Positions 18,556 to 30,593 of a DNA stretch of 64,000 nt are shown in pieces. A program made the position numbers and the translations under genes. Numbering within the stretch: position 1 is the stretch's first letter; the number at the start of each line of letters is the position of its first letter. The notes under the pieces were generated by a model. That model was not told the DNA's origin and made no database searches. It saw only the letters and a program-made list of their open reading frames with translations. This stretch comes from Oscillospiraceae bacterium (GTDB taxonomy: Bacteria > Bacillota > Clostridia > Oscillospirales > Acutalibacteraceae), in assembly GCA_015066245.1 (NCBI GenBank), contig SVOS01000006.1, positions 1 through 64,000 on the forward strand. The letters run 5' to 3'.

Positions 18556-19140
18556 TCAACCAAAAAGGATGGCTGCTACTCTGTCCGAAATAAGCTCGCT
18601 GTTATCCTGATACAACGAATCGAAACTGCAGTTGATATCAATATCGCCGAAGCTGAGCACAAAACCGCCTCTGATGTTTAAATAGCTATCTGATAAAACA
18701 AGCTTACCACATCCGATTTCAGAGACTTTATTCATAAAATCCGCAGGTAATCTATCATTGTCTTTTTTGTTGAAAGCTATAACGCCATCACTATTAAGGC
18801 TATATTTTGAAATCAGTTTATAGATCACATCAAAATACTCATCATCAGGCAAACTTAGAAGTTTTTCAAGAGAATTATTAATCATCTCCGAAATAATACT
18901 CTGGCGAGCAGACAAAAGCACTCTTCTATTTTCAAGCTCTGCCGAAGACTCGGCACGTCTGATAATATCGTCATAATTTTTCTTTGCTTTGATTTGTGCT
19001 TCGTCCTTGATTTTTTCCGCACTTAACTTTGCTTCTTGCAAAATCTCGTTGCACTCTTTCTGACATCGTGACTCAATAACCGCACAAGTATTATCAGCAT
19101 CAAGATTAATCTGACTTAGAATTTTATCCAAACCTGTCAT
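18556..19140 (-). CDS. ntpE: V-type ATPase subunit E (peripheral stalk)
   Basis: A 194-residue protein. The first half is a charged coiled coil (CQKECNEILQEAKLSAEKIKDEAQIKAKK), and the C-terminal domain ends with LNIRGGFVLSFGDIDINCSFDSL and ISDRVAAILFG, the usual E-subunit ending. With NtpF it forms the peripheral stalk that holds the A3B3 ring. It lies between ntpK and ntpC, as in the Enterococcus hirae ntp operon. Confidence 0.93.
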   Translation of the reverse strand: MTGLDKILSQINLDADNTCAVIESRCQKECNEILQEAKLSAEKIKDEAQIKAKKNYDDIIRRAESSAELENRRVLLSARQSIISEMINNSLEKLLSLPDDEYFDVIYKLISKYSLNSDGVIAFNKKDNDRLPADFMNKVSEIGCGKLVLSDSYLNIRGGFVLSFGDIDINCSFDSLYQDNSELISDRVAAILFG

Positions 19141-19163
19141 AATGACACTCCAATTTTCGGTTA

Positions 19164-21678
<2,515 letters not shown>

Positions 21679-21695
21679 ATGAGGTACTCCTCTTA

Positions 21696-22004
21696 TCAGA
21701 ATATTATTCTGTATATATCGTCATTAACCAAGTTCTGTTTAGAATGTGCAGAAATTGTAATTTCGTGTGCTTTAAGCTTTGCAGAATTTTCTGCAGTAAT
21801 AATAATCTCTTCTGCTTTTTTGTGGGCATCTGAGGTCTTTTTTTCATTAATAAGTTTTGCGTCGTTTTTTGCCTCAGCTACTATTAAATCAGCCTTTTCT
21901 TTTGAGTCTTTAACAGCTTTATCAGCCTTGAGCTGTGCCTCATCAATTCGCTTAGAAGCTTCAACCTCGCAAGCCTTGATAGATTCTAACATATTTAAAG
22001 CCAT
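21696..22004 (-). CDS. ntpF: V-type ATPase subunit G/NtpF-like coiled-coil protein
   Basis: A 102-residue, nearly all-helical protein rich in Ala, Lys, Glu and Asp (IKACEVEASKRIDEAQLKADKAVKDSKEKADLIVAEAKNDAK), consistent with the peripheral-stalk coiled coil that pairs with NtpE. Sequence identity in this family is low, so the call rests mainly on its composition and its place as first gene of the ntp operon, matching ntpF in Enterococcus hirae. The ATG at 22004, just after GAGGTG, is preferred over the frame start six codons upstream. Confidence 0.85.
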   Translation of the reverse strand: MALNMLESIKACEVEASKRIDEAQLKADKAVKDSKEKADLIVAEAKNDAKLINEKKTSDAHKKAEEIIITAENSAKLKAHEITISAHSKQNLVNDDIYRIIF

Positions 22005-22038
22005 ATCACACCTCACAAACAATTATAACTTTAAAAGT

Positions 22039-22067
22039 ATTATACATCTGCTAAATATTACAGTCAA
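22039..22067 (-). promoter_or_regulatory. Sigma-A-type promoter of the V-ATPase operon
   Basis: On the minus strand TTGACT and a perfect TATAAT are separated by 17 bp, about 35 bp before ntpF. It lies in a 332-bp divergent, very AT-rich intergenic region shared with spoIIGA; no reading frame is seen there. Confidence 0.87.
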
Positions 22068-22214
22068 CAGTTATTAATTCTTCAAATTACTTTTTGTAAT
22101 TATGCTCAAAATAATTACCAAATAATATATTAAAATGTTAATAAATAAATTTTGTTTACATTTTGTTAAATATCCGATTATTAATTTGAAATATATAAAT
22201 ATACATTGTTTTTA

Positions 22215-22271
22215 TGTCGTTATTATATTTTAGATTCAAATGACAAATTAAGTATCAAATAATTACATAAT
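22215..22271 (+). promoter_or_regulatory. Possible Spo0A-type promoter of spoIIGA-sigE
   Basis: Two 0A-box-like sequences, TGTCGTT at 22215 and TGACAAA at 22241, stand 26 bp apart. The second overlaps a -35-like ATGACA, with CATAAT 20 bp downstream. A 0A box over an over-spaced -35/-10 pair is the known layout of the Bacillus spoIIG promoter. The boxes are imperfect matches to TGNCGAA, so this is tentative. Confidence 0.35.
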
Positions 22272-22336
22272 AGCTTCTTTCAATAAGACAAAATTTAAAT
22301 CCCATTTATAGGATAATAACAAAGAAAGGAGGCAAT

Positions 22337-23140
22337 ATGCAAACAATCTATGTTGATACATTTTTCTCACTGAATTTATTTATCAATTATCTGATACTGT
22401 ACCTTGTGCGTAAATTTCTAAGGATAAACTCAAGAAGTATAAGACTGATTTTCGGAGCAGTTTTTGGAGCTTTAATTGCATTTCTTGTATTTTTGCCCTG
22501 CTACAATATGACATTCTCAATCATTTACAAAATCTTAAGTACTGTTTTCATAATTGTGATTTCCTTTGGCAAAGCAAAGCTCAGGACGAGTTTGGTTAGA
22601 ATTCTTACTTTTGTCGGAATTAGTTTGATTTTCTCTGGCTCTGTTACACTAATTTGGCTAGTATTCAAACCCGCAGGGATTGTTATCTATAACGATACCG
22701 TTTACTTTGATATTTCACCGGCTTTGCTGATATTATGCACTGTTTTTGTATTTATATCACTTAACATCTATGAAAAGCTTAAGATTAAGCTATGCAAAGG
22801 TACAAAGGTACATAATATTACAATTTACACCGATTCCGGCAAAAGCAGCTTTGCTTCACTCGTAGATACCGGATGTAATATCAGAGAACCCTTTTCAGGT
22901 TTACCAGTAATAATTGCAGAAAAAGAGCTTTTTTCAGAAAATGAAATCAACAATCAAAAGCTAAGGGTCATACCATACAATACATTGTCAGGAGAAGGGA
23001 TGCTAAAAGGATTCAAACCTAATAAAATTGATATTGACGGAAAAGAGGTGAAAAATGGTTGCTATGTAGCCTTAAGCGAAAATAAGCTCAAAGGCGAAAC
23101 TAAATCCCTGATGGGAACAGACTTTTGGGAGGCTATATGA
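22337..23140 (+). CDS. spoIIGA: Pro-sigma-E processing protease SpoIIGA
   Basis: A 267-residue membrane aspartic protease that cleaves pro-sigma-E in the mother cell after receiving the SpoIIR signal. About five membrane helices cover residues 1-145 (starting [24 protein letters not shown]). A soluble protease domain follows, with the catalytic aspartate in [12 protein letters not shown] near residue 180. AAAGGAGG precedes the ATG and the stop overlaps sigE by 4 bp. Its activator SpoIIR is encoded about 19 kb away in this window. Confidence 0.95.
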   Translation: MQTIYVDTFFSLNLFINYLILYLVRKFLRINSRSIRLIFGAVFGALIAFLVFLPCYNMTFSIIYKILSTVFIIVISFGKAKLRTSLVRILTFVGISLIFSGSVTLIWLVFKPAGIVIYNDTVYFDISPALLILCTVFVFISLNIYEKLKIKLCKGTKVHNITIYTDSGKSSFASLVDTGCNIREPFSGLPVIIAEKELFSENEINNQKLRVIPYNTLSGEGMLKGFKPNKIDIDGKEVKNGCYVALSENKLKGETKSLMGTDFWEAI

Positions 23141-23844
23141 AAAAGTTTATCAGGTTAGTTATATTAAAATTATTGGGGGTTTGTGACAACAGTATATATT
23201 ATATAAATGGAAGTCTGACATTGCCGCCACCGCTTACCAAAGAGCAGGAAATTGAAGCTATGAGAAAAATCTCAGCAGGCGAAAAAAACGCCAGAGAACC
23301 CCTGATTACACACAATCTAAGATTAGTAGTATATATTGCAAGAAAATTTGAAAGTCCGGGAGCAAATATCGAGGACTTGATTTCCATCGGTACCATCGGG
23401 CTAATCAAGGCAGTCAACACCTTCTCACCCGAGAGAAACATCAAACTTGCAACTTATGCCAGCCGTTGCATCGAAAATGAAATCCTTATGTTTTTGAGAA
23501 AAACAACGCAGCTCAAAAACGAAGTGAGCATTGACGAGCCGCTAAATACAGATTGGGACGGAAACGAGTTACTGCTCTCGGATGTGCTTGGCAGTGAGGC
23601 TGACGCAATAAACTACGATATAGAAAAAGAACTCGAAAACAATATGCTTATTGATGCTGTAAACCGACTGCCTGACAGAGAAAGTCTGATAATGGAATTA
23701 AGATATGGCTTGGACGGTCACAAAGAGCATACCCAAAAAGAGGTTGCTGATATGCTTGGTATCTCACAGTCATACATATCAAGACTTGAGAAAAAAATAA
23801 TCAAAAGACTTAAATCAGATCTCAAAAAAGTTACAACATACTAA
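23137..23844 (+). CDS. sigE: Sporulation sigma factor E (pro-form)
   Basis: A 235-residue sigma-70 family factor directing early mother-cell transcription. The N-terminal pro-sequence ([25 protein letters not shown]) is amphipathic and of the usual size, before [10 protein letters not shown]. Region 2 is [16 protein letters not shown]...[17 protein letters not shown], and region 4 has [16 protein letters not shown] and [20 protein letters not shown] helix-turn-helix sequences. The ATG at 23137, 4 bases after GGAGG, is chosen. In many relatives sigG follows directly; here a terminator and an opposing gene follow instead. Confidence 0.96.
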   Translation: MKKFIRLVILKLLGVCDNSIYYINGSLTLPPPLTKEQEIEAMRKISAGEKNAREPLITHNLRLVVYIARKFESPGANIEDLISIGTIGLIKAVNTFSPERNIKLATYASRCIENEILMFLRKTTQLKNEVSIDEPLNTDWDGNELLLSDVLGSEADAINYDIEKELENNMLIDAVNRLPDRESLIMELRYGLDGHKEHTQKEVADMLGISQSYISRLEKKIIKRLKSDLKKVTTY

Positions 23845-23872
23845 AAAAGGCCCGGACAAAAGTCCGGGCCTT
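23843..23872 (-). terminator. Strong hairpin terminator between sigE and the MORN gene
   Basis: An 11-bp GC-rich stem (AAGGCCCGGAC/GTCCGGGCCTT, 4-base loop) lies between two converging stops. On the minus strand it runs into TTTTTT, so it best serves the MORN gene; on the plus strand the tail is TTGATTATTT and it may also stop sigE transcripts. Confidence 0.9.
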
Positions 23873-23874
23873 GA

Positions 23875-25935
23875 TTATTTAAGAATATCATCAATAGTAA
23901 TCTTGCGCTTGACAAAAGCCTCGTCTTCTTCGCTCCATACGCAAACAGTAAAGGATTTGTCAGATAATTCAGAAATCGTAAAGCCTGCTTTTTTGTCATT
24001 AACATCTGTAGAGAGGAACATAAGGTTGCCCTCACTGTCAAACCTTGCACCAACGCCCTGAGGCTTGTTATCGCTCCAGTTTCCGCAATGCACTGCTTTA
24101 TCGACAGAGCTTATGCCAACACCGAATCCGCTGCGAAGATTATCCTGCCAGTCGCCCCAATAGCAAAGGGAACCATCTTTGAAATAAAAACTGCCGCTGC
24201 CTGAGCGTTTATCGTCACGATATCCGCCTTCATAGGCTATATTGCCGTCAGACATCAGTGTTCTTCCTCTGCCCGAGCGTTTTCCATTTTCGTCTACATC
24301 GCCATAATAGAAATAAGACTCTCCCCTGCTATTGATTACGGAATCGGGAGTAGCATCGGAAATATACTGCTTTATAGGTGCTACAACAAACACATCTTCT
24401 TCGGATGATTCTACCGCTTCGCCAATGGTGTCGGATTTTTCTGTATTTGCTACATCTTCGAGAATTTCATCTGTTGTTTCGGATAAATCGTCCTCATACG
24501 CCTCTGCTGCATCATCAGACGCAAAACTTTCGGAAATTTCAGAAGAATTATCCTCTGTTTCTTCCTTTGCTTCGTTTTCGATCTCAGGAAACTCGATTGT
24601 CATAAGGGGCGCAGGGTCATGTACAGGAATATCATCAAAAATATCTGTAATTATAATTTCTTCATCGGATTTCGCATCTTCATTAGCTGAAATTTCACTT
24701 TCTTCAGCAGACGTATCTGAAATTTCTTCTTCATCAATATCAGCGATTTCGTCGAAATCAGATTCGCTATTATTAAAAGCAGATGAGATAATGCCGTCAA
24801 TAATAGAGCTGATGTAATCATCATCCACCACAGTATCCCCGATTACAAGCTGTCTTTCGCTTGTGAGCAAAGAACTCTCATCCAGCACAGAGTCAATATG
24901 TCTGAGTTTTTTATCTATTGACGGGTCACTGTCAGACAAATCGAAAATCTCGGAATCATGGGACTCTTCATTATTCTCGGGAATGTCAGATAACTGGAAA
25001 TTAAGAATATCATCGGTATTAATCTCAAGAGAAGTTTTTGCGTTGATTTTATTTACTGCGTCTGCAATAGCACCAAGAATTGTGCCGTCATCAGAAGACA
25101 CAAAATCATCCTCAACAGTTTCTCCGGCTTTTGCCTTTACTTCAGCATCAGATGAATCACCATCAAAAACTTCGGCTAAAGAAATGTCAAATTTTCTGTC
25201 AGAGTTAAGATTAAGGTCAAAATTCTCTGCAGTAAGGTTAAAACCATCCTCTAAATCCTGCTCACTCACATAAATCTGAGGTGCATTCTTCTTTTTGTAC
25301 TCATTCTCGACATCAAAGAGTACCTTTTCATACTCTTCCATGTCAGCCTCAGCCATGAAATAAACAACACCTGCATTGGTCATACCAATACATTCGGGCT
25401 TCTTAACTTTTTCAAAGACTATGTCTCTTACTTCATCACATGAAGGTATACTGCAAGCAAAAAGTCGCTGAGGATAAACTGCACCTGTCATATATTTAAG
25501 AATAGATGTACCCGTATCAAACTCTTTCGGAACTAAGGAACAGATAAGATTTTCGTTAGATACGGAATTATAATAATTTGTCTTGAACCATCTGTGTTTA
25601 GAATCAAAAAACACTTTCTTAAGGTCTTTGCCAGCGTTGTCATAGTAATTTATGCAGTATTTGCCGGACAAAAGTTGCTCAATTTCTTCAGAAACACGGC
25701 GATTCTTAAGTACTTTCCACTGCAAAGGTTTATTGGGGCTGAAGCTATATGAATAAACATATGTAACTCCCTCTGATTTGCGATAAAGCTTGTTTGAGGC
25801 AGGCTTCTGAGACACTAAAAAACGCATACGGATATTGGTGATAATGTCTGCACTAACATCCTGAGTGTCATATTCACCATAAGATATGCCGTAAAATAGC
25901 AGATTATTAAGTTTTGTTTTGTTAGTCTCGTTCAT
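23875..25935 (-). CDS. Large acidic MORN-repeat protein of unknown function
   Basis: A 686-residue protein with three parts. Residues 1 to about 220 form a globular domain I do not recognise (MNETNKTKLNNLLFYGISYGEY, aromatic-rich; ends MAEADMEEYEKVLFDVENEY). Residues about 225-530 are a very acidic, Ser-rich, probably disordered linker. Residues about 540-640 carry MORN-like repeats (YFYYGDVDENGKRSGRGR, YEGGYRDDKRSGSGSFYF, YWGDWQDNLRSGFGVG, HCGNWSDNKPQGVGARF). A short charged C-terminal domain follows. No signal peptide or membrane segment is visible, so it is cytoplasmic. AGAGG precedes the start. MORN repeats often bind lipids or mediate assembly, but no role can be assigned here. Confidence 0.8.
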   Translation of the reverse strand: MNETNKTKLNNLLFYGISYGEYDTQDVSADIITNIRMRFLVSQKPASNKLYRKSEGVTYVYSYSFSPNKPLQWKVLKNRRVSEEIEQLLSGKYCINYYDNAGKDLKKVFFDSKHRWFKTNYYNSVSNENLICSLVPKEFDTGTSILKYMTGAVYPQRLFACSIPSCDEVRDIVFEKVKKPECIGMTNAGVVYFMAEADMEEYEKVLFDVENEYKKKNAPQIYVSEQDLEDGFNLTAENFDLNLNSDRKFDISLAEVFDGDSSDAEVKAKAGETVEDDFVSSDDGTILGAIADAVNKINAKTSLEINTDDILNFQLSDIPENNEESHDSEIFDLSDSDPSIDKKLRHIDSVLDESSLLTSERQLVIGDTVVDDDYISSIIDGIISSAFNNSESDFDEIADIDEEEISDTSAEESEISANEDAKSDEEIIITDIFDDIPVHDPAPLMTIEFPEIENEAKEETEDNSSEISESFASDDAAEAYEDDLSETTDEILEDVANTEKSDTIGEAVESSEEDVFVVAPIKQYISDATPDSVINSRGESYFYYGDVDENGKRSGRGRTLMSDGNIAYEGGYRDDKRSGSGSFYFKDGSLCYWGDWQDNLRSGFGVGISSVDKAVHCGNWSDNKPQGVGARFDSEGNLMFLSTDVNDKKAGFTISELSDKSFTVCVWSEEDEAFVKRKITIDDILK

Positions 25936-25972
25936 AATAAACCTCTGATGAGAAAAAGTAATTTATACAGGA

Positions 25973-25996
25973 ACAGGCACAACTTAATGTGCCTGT
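25973..25996 (-). terminator. Hairpin after pfkA, possible weak terminator
   Basis: A 9-bp stem (ACAGGCACA/TGTGCCTGT, 6-base loop) sits 6 bp past the pfkA stop. On the minus strand no immediate T-run follows, only TCCTGTATAAATTACTTTTTC, so termination may be partial and the MORN gene may be read through. Confidence 0.5.
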
Positions 25997-26001
25997 AGAA
26001 A

Positions 26002-26976
26002 TTAAATGGAAACGTCCATTGCTATATTGTAAAGTTCTTCGTCAAATACTCTCTTCATGTTAAGAGCCTCAGTGATATCGAGGTCAACAATATTACCGCC
26101 CTGTAATGCAACAACTCTGTCGCCGATACCTGAAGAAAGAAGCTCAACTGCATGGTGACCCATAGCACTTGCAACAACACGGTCTCTGAGTGTGGGAGAA
26201 CCGCCACGCTGAACATGACCGAGGATAGTTGCTCGGGACTCTATGCCTGTTTTCTCCTCAATATATTTAGCGATTTCTTCTGTACCGCCAACACCCTCAG
26301 CAACAACAACGATAAAATGACGCTTGCCTGTTGCTTTAGTATCGATAATCTTCTGGATAACCATCTTATCAAGGTCAACGGGCTTTTCGGGCACCAGAAT
26401 TGCAGTTGCACCGCAAGCAATACCTGTCTGTAAAGCGATGTCACCGCAACGTCTGCCCATTACCTCAACAACAGAACATCTGTCATGCGACTGAGCAGTA
26501 TCACGGATTTTGTCAACCATCTCAAGTGCTGTGTTCATGGCAGTGTCAAAACCGATTGTATACTCACTGCAAGCGATATCGTTGTCGATTGTACCGGGAA
26601 TACCAACACAAGGAATACCTGTGCCGGAAAGATCACGAGCACCTCTGAAAGAACCGTCACCACCAATTACAACAACACCGTTAACACCTAAAGAACGGCA
26701 ATAGTCAGCAGCCTTCTTTACGCCTTCGGGAGTATTGTATTCAGGGCTTCTTGCAGTACAGAGCATAGTACCGCCACGGTGAATAATATCAGAAACAGAA
26801 CGAAGATTCATCTGAACAACCTCGCCTGTCAAAAGACCGTTATAGCCACGACGTACACCGTAAACCTGAATATTTTTATTTATAGCAGCACGAACAACTG
26901 CTCTTACTGCAGCATTCATACCCGGTGCGTCGCCGCCACTGGTTAATACTGCGATTGAATTAAGATTCTGAGACAT
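26002..26976 (-). CDS. pfkA: ATP-dependent 6-phosphofructokinase
   Basis: A 324-residue glycolytic enzyme phosphorylating fructose-6-phosphate. Motifs: AVLTSGGDAPGMNAAVRAVVR, the ATP site VVIGGDGSFRGA (glycine at the position where PPi enzymes have aspartate), the catalytic GIPGTIDNDI, and SVVEVMGRRCGDIALQ. Length and motifs match the Bacillus-type ATP enzyme. The ATG at 26976, 7 bases after GGAGG, is used rather than the frame start nine codons upstream. It has its own promoter despite following dnaE. Confidence 0.96.
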   Translation of the reverse strand: MSQNLNSIAVLTSGGDAPGMNAAVRAVVRAAINKNIQVYGVRRGYNGLLTGEVVQMNLRSVSDIIHRGGTMLCTARSPEYNTPEGVKKAADYCRSLGVNGVVVIGGDGSFRGARDLSGTGIPCVGIPGTIDNDIACSEYTIGFDTAMNTALEMVDKIRDTAQSHDRCSVVEVMGRRCGDIALQTGIACGATAILVPEKPVDLDKMVIQKIIDTKATGKRHFIVVVAEGVGGTEEIAKYIEEKTGIESRATILGHVQRGGSPTLRDRVVASAMGHHAVELLSSGIGDRVVALQGGNIVDLDITEALNMKRVFDEELYNIAMDVSI

Positions 26977-27008
26977 AATAAAACCTCCATAGGCATAATA
27001 CACAGTTT

Positions 27009-27037
27009 ATTATAATACATATTATTCCCAAATTCAA
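27009..27037 (-). promoter_or_regulatory. Sigma-A-type promoter of pfkA
   Basis: On the minus strand TTGAAT and a perfect TATAAT are separated by 17 bp, in the 80-bp gap between dnaE and pfkA. Confidence 0.78.
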
Positions 27038-27056
27038 GTGCTTTTTATTAATCTGT

Positions 27057-30000
27057 TCACTTAAGTTTGACACTGTCATTACCTAGAATTTTCTTAAGCT
27101 CCCTCAAAAGCACATCGTTGATATCAACCCATAGATTCTGAGGAGCCATAAGCTTTTTGCCCGACTCGGTAAGATACAGCACAACGGGAGTACTTCCATC
27201 GAAAATCTCAAGGAGATTACGCACCTTTTTATACTCCTTACCCTCCATATTAAAAAGCTTTAAGTATAACGTCAGCTTTTTAACAGTACTGTCAGATTTT
27301 CTGATACTCTGCTCTTCTTTAGTGGTGTTGGCAGGAACATTTTGATCAACATAATCTTCTTTCTTTGGGATTCGTGAAACACCATTGAGAAGAATCTTTG
27401 GGTCTTCTTCCTCTTTAATATTCACTGTTCCATCCAGCATAACTACACTGCCTTCGTAAAGCAAAGGACCAAACTGCTGAAGGACCTTTGGAAAAACAAC
27501 AATCTCCATAATACCCGAGCGGTCTTCTACAGTGATAAAAGCCATCATCTGATTGGATTTGGTAATTTGTGTTTTATATTTGGAAACAATGCATACAAGC
27601 CGCACCTTGTCTCCGTCTTTAATATTCATGTTACTGTCTTTGTTGATGATATCCCCTATTCTGTGAGCTCTTATTTTCTGAGCGTACCACTCATATTCAG
27701 AAACCGGGTGACCAGACAGAAAGAATCCTGTCATATCTCTTTCCATCTTAAGAAGCTCCATCAACGGAAACTCCTCAATCTCCGGTGTTTTGATATAACC
27801 TGATGATGCTGATTCAGAATCGTCGGAGCCGAACAAAGACATCTGGCCGTTCATTCCTCTGCGTTTTTCGTAGTCAAGGTCCTCGAGGACAGACTTCATA
27901 ATAGTAAGCATCTGTCTGCGATTAAGCCCCATATTATCAAAAGCACCGCTCTTGATGAGACTTTCGACTGCTCGCGAATTAAGAGAACGGGAATATAGTC
28001 TGCGGCAGAAATTATCCAGAGACGAATACGGAGTTATGGTTCTTTCTCTGATAATTTCATCAATAAATGCCTTGCCAAGATTTTTTATAGCCATAAGTCC
28101 ATATCGGATATTCTGGCCTGATACAGTAAACGCGTGACTTGAGAAGTTAACATGAGGCGGTAAAACCTCGATACCCATTCTGAGACATTCGGTAATATAA
28201 GACGAGAGCTTATTCTGATTATCAAGAACCGAAGAAAGCAAAGCAGCCATATATTCCTTAGGATAATAGAACTTCAGCCACGCAGTCTGATACGAAACAA
28301 AAGCGTAGGATGCCGCGTGAGATTTATTGAAGGCATAGGAGGCAAAGCTTTTCATCTGTTCGTAAATCTCCTCAGCGATATGTCTGTCTACGCCTCGTCT
28401 GAGGCATCCTTCAACCTCGACTATACCATCTTCATTTACATATCCTTCAATAAAGATTTTTCTTTCTTTTTCCATAACATCGTGCTTCTTTTTGCTCATT
28501 GCACGACGAACTATATCAGCTCGACCTAAGGAATAACCTGCAAGCTTTCTGAAAATCTGCATTACCTGCTCCTGATAAACAATACATCCGTAGGTAACAT
28601 CAAGAATATCTTTAAGTAAGGGATGCAAAAATCTTACCTTAGACGGGTTATGGCGATTCTCTATATATGTGGGGATACTATCCATAGGACCTGGACGATA
28701 CAGAGAAATAACAGCTATCAGATCCTCGAAGCAATCGGGCTTAAGCTGCATCAGTACATTTCGCATACCTTGAGACTCAAACTGGAAAACACCCTCTGTA
28801 TTGCCCTGACAGAAAAGAGAAAAAACTGCTTTATCATCAAGTTTTATGCTATCAAGAGCAAAGTCTGGATTTTTCATTCGTATGAGCTTAACTGCATCAT
28901 TGATAACTGTGAGATTTCTAAGCCCAAGAAAATCCATCTTGAGAAGTCCCAGCTCCTCAAGGGTTGTCATAGTAAACTGAGTAACCACCTGAGAATCGTT
29001 CATGGCAAGAGGAACGTAATCAGAAACAGGTCGGTCAGAAATAATAACACCTGCTGCATGAGTTGTGGCATGACGCGGCATCCCTTCAATTGCCATTGAA
29101 GTGTCGAGAAGTTCTTTAACCTGAGGGTCGGTATTGTATCTTGTTTTCAGCTCTTTGCTGATTTCAAGAGCTTTAGATATTGTCATATTAAGGTCGAAAG
29201 GTATTAGCTTTGCAACGGTATCGCAGACATTATAAGGTATCGCAAGTGCTCTGCCAACATCTCTTACCGCACCACGAGCAGCCATTGTGCCGAAGGCTAT
29301 AATCTGTGCAACATGATCATAGCCATACTTTCTGATTACATAGTCAATGACCTCACCTCTTCTGTCTTTGCAGAAGTCTATATCAAAATCAGGCATACTG
29401 ACACGTTCGGGATTAAGGAATCGCTCAAAAAGCAGGTTGTATTTTATGGGGTCAATACCGGTAATGCCGATACAATATGCACACAAGGAACCTGCACCCG
29501 AACCTCTTCCGGGGCCTACGGGTATGCCCTGACTCTTTGCATACTGGATAAAATCGTTAACAATCAAATAATAATCAACAAAACCCATACGGTGTATGGT
29601 AGAAAGCTCATACTCAAGCCTTTCCTTAAGCTCATCTGAGTGGTTATTGCCGTAATGCTTATATAGTCCCTCATAGCACTGACGTCTGAAATATTCGTAA
29701 TGATCCTCGCCGTTTGGTACGTCAAAGAAAGGAAGCTTTCGTTTGCCAAATTCAAACTCAAGATTGCACATTTCGGCAATTTTTGCCGTATTATCAAAGG
29801 CAGATGGTACATCCGCAAGGAGAGAACGCATCTCATCCTCACTTTTAAGATAAAATTCCTCTGTACCAAACTCCATTTTATCGTCATCATTAATGGTGTG
29901 GTTAGTCTGTATGCAAAGAAGTATTGAATGTGTTCGGGCATCACTTCTGTTTACATAATGACAGTCATTGGTAAATACAAGAGGAATATTGGTCTCTTTG

Positions 30001-30581
30001 TTTATCTGAAGAATTCCGTCGATAACCTTTATCTGTTCTTCTATTCCGTGATTCTGCAGTTCAAGATAAAAATTATCCTTGCCGAAGAGATTGCTGTAAT
30101 ACAAAGCTTTTTTCTTAGCCTCATCGTATTTTCCCGCAAGAATTTTTCGAGGAATTTCGCCTGCAAGACAAGCAGACAAACACACAAGTCCCCCACTGTG
30201 CTTTCTGAGAAGCTCATCGTCAATACGAGGTTTTACATAAAAGCCCTCTGTAAATCCGCAAGAAACAAGCTTTATAAGGTTCTTGTAGCCTTCTTCGTTC
30301 TTGCAGAGAAGCACCATGTGATAATACTCTCGGTCATAAGCTGAGTCTTTATCAAATCTTGATCGAGGAGCAACATAAACCTCGCAACCGATTATCGGCT
30401 TAATCCCCTGCTTTTTACATTCTCGCCAAAAGTCAATAGCCCCATACATATTGCCGTGGTCTGTTATGGCAAGGGCAGTCTGTCCCAGTTCTTTTGCAGC
30501 AGAACAAAGCTTGCCGATACGACACGCACCATCAAGCAAGCTATATTCAGTATGGACATGCAAATGAACAAAGGACATCAT
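27057..30581 (-). CDS. dnaE: DNA polymerase III alpha subunit DnaE
   Basis: A replicative polymerase of about 1174 residues. It has an N-terminal PHP domain (FVHLHVHTEYSLLDGACRI), the polymerase active site with PDFDIDFCKDRR, a GRGSGAGSLCAYC nucleotide-binding segment, an HATTHAAGVIIS motif, tandem HhH-type segments and a C-terminal OB fold (DKVRLVCIVSKYKTQITKSNQMMAFITVEDRSG). No proofreading exonuclease is embedded, so this is DnaE and not PolC. A GTG six bases upstream is in frame; GAGG lies 5 or 8 bases before the paired ATG codons at 30581 and 30578, so either could be used. It starts 13 bp after xseA. Confidence 0.96.
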   Translation of the reverse strand: MMSFVHLHVHTEYSLLDGACRIGKLCSAAKELGQTALAITDHGNMYGAIDFWRECKKQGIKPIIGCEVYVAPRSRFDKDSAYDREYYHMVLLCKNEEGYKNLIKLVSCGFTEGFYVKPRIDDELLRKHSGGLVCLSACLAGEIPRKILAGKYDEAKKKALYYSNLFGKDNFYLELQNHGIEEQIKVIDGILQINKETNIPLVFTNDCHYVNRSDARTHSILLCIQTNHTINDDDKMEFGTEEFYLKSEDEMRSLLADVPSAFDNTAKIAEMCNLEFEFGKRKLPFFDVPNGEDHYEYFRRQCYEGLYKHYGNNHSDELKERLEYELSTIHRMGFVDYYLIVNDFIQYAKSQGIPVGPGRGSGAGSLCAYCIGITGIDPIKYNLLFERFLNPERVSMPDFDIDFCKDRRGEVIDYVIRKYGYDHVAQIIAFGTMAARGAVRDVGRALAIPYNVCDTVAKLIPFDLNMTISKALEISKELKTRYNTDPQVKELLDTSMAIEGMPRHATTHAAGVIISDRPVSDYVPLAMNDSQVVTQFTMTTLEELGLLKMDFLGLRNLTVINDAVKLIRMKNPDFALDSIKLDDKAVFSLFCQGNTEGVFQFESQGMRNVLMQLKPDCFEDLIAVISLYRPGPMDSIPTYIENRHNPSKVRFLHPLLKDILDVTYGCIVYQEQVMQIFRKLAGYSLGRADIVRRAMSKKKHDVMEKERKIFIEGYVNEDGIVEVEGCLRRGVDRHIAEEIYEQMKSFASYAFNKSHAASYAFVSYQTAWLKFYYPKEYMAALLSSVLDNQNKLSSYITECLRMGIEVLPPHVNFSSHAFTVSGQNIRYGLMAIKNLGKAFIDEIIRERTITPYSSLDNFCRRLYSRSLNSRAVESLIKSGAFDNMGLNRRQMLTIMKSVLEDLDYEKRRGMNGQMSLFGSDDSESASSGYIKTPEIEEFPLMELLKMERDMTGFFLSGHPVSEYEWYAQKIRAHRIGDIINKDSNMNIKDGDKVRLVCIVSKYKTQITKSNQMMAFITVEDRSGIMEIVVFPKVLQQFGPLLYEGSVVMLDGTVNIKEEEDPKILLNGVSRIPKKEDYVDQNVPANTTKEEQSIRKSDSTVKKLTLYLKLFNMEGKEYKKVRNLLEIFDGSTPVVLYLTESGKKLMAPQNLWVDINDVLLRELKKILGNDSVKLK

Positions 30582-30593
30582 TGACACCTCGTT

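Noticed and set aside
24332..25273. Serine-rich plus-strand frames opposite the MORN protein
   Set aside because: They arise because acidic codons on the minus strand read as Ser/Ile on the other; no ribosome binding site.
28623..30344. Several plus-strand frames opposite dnaE
   Set aside because: dnaE is intact throughout; these frames lack family motifs and start signals.
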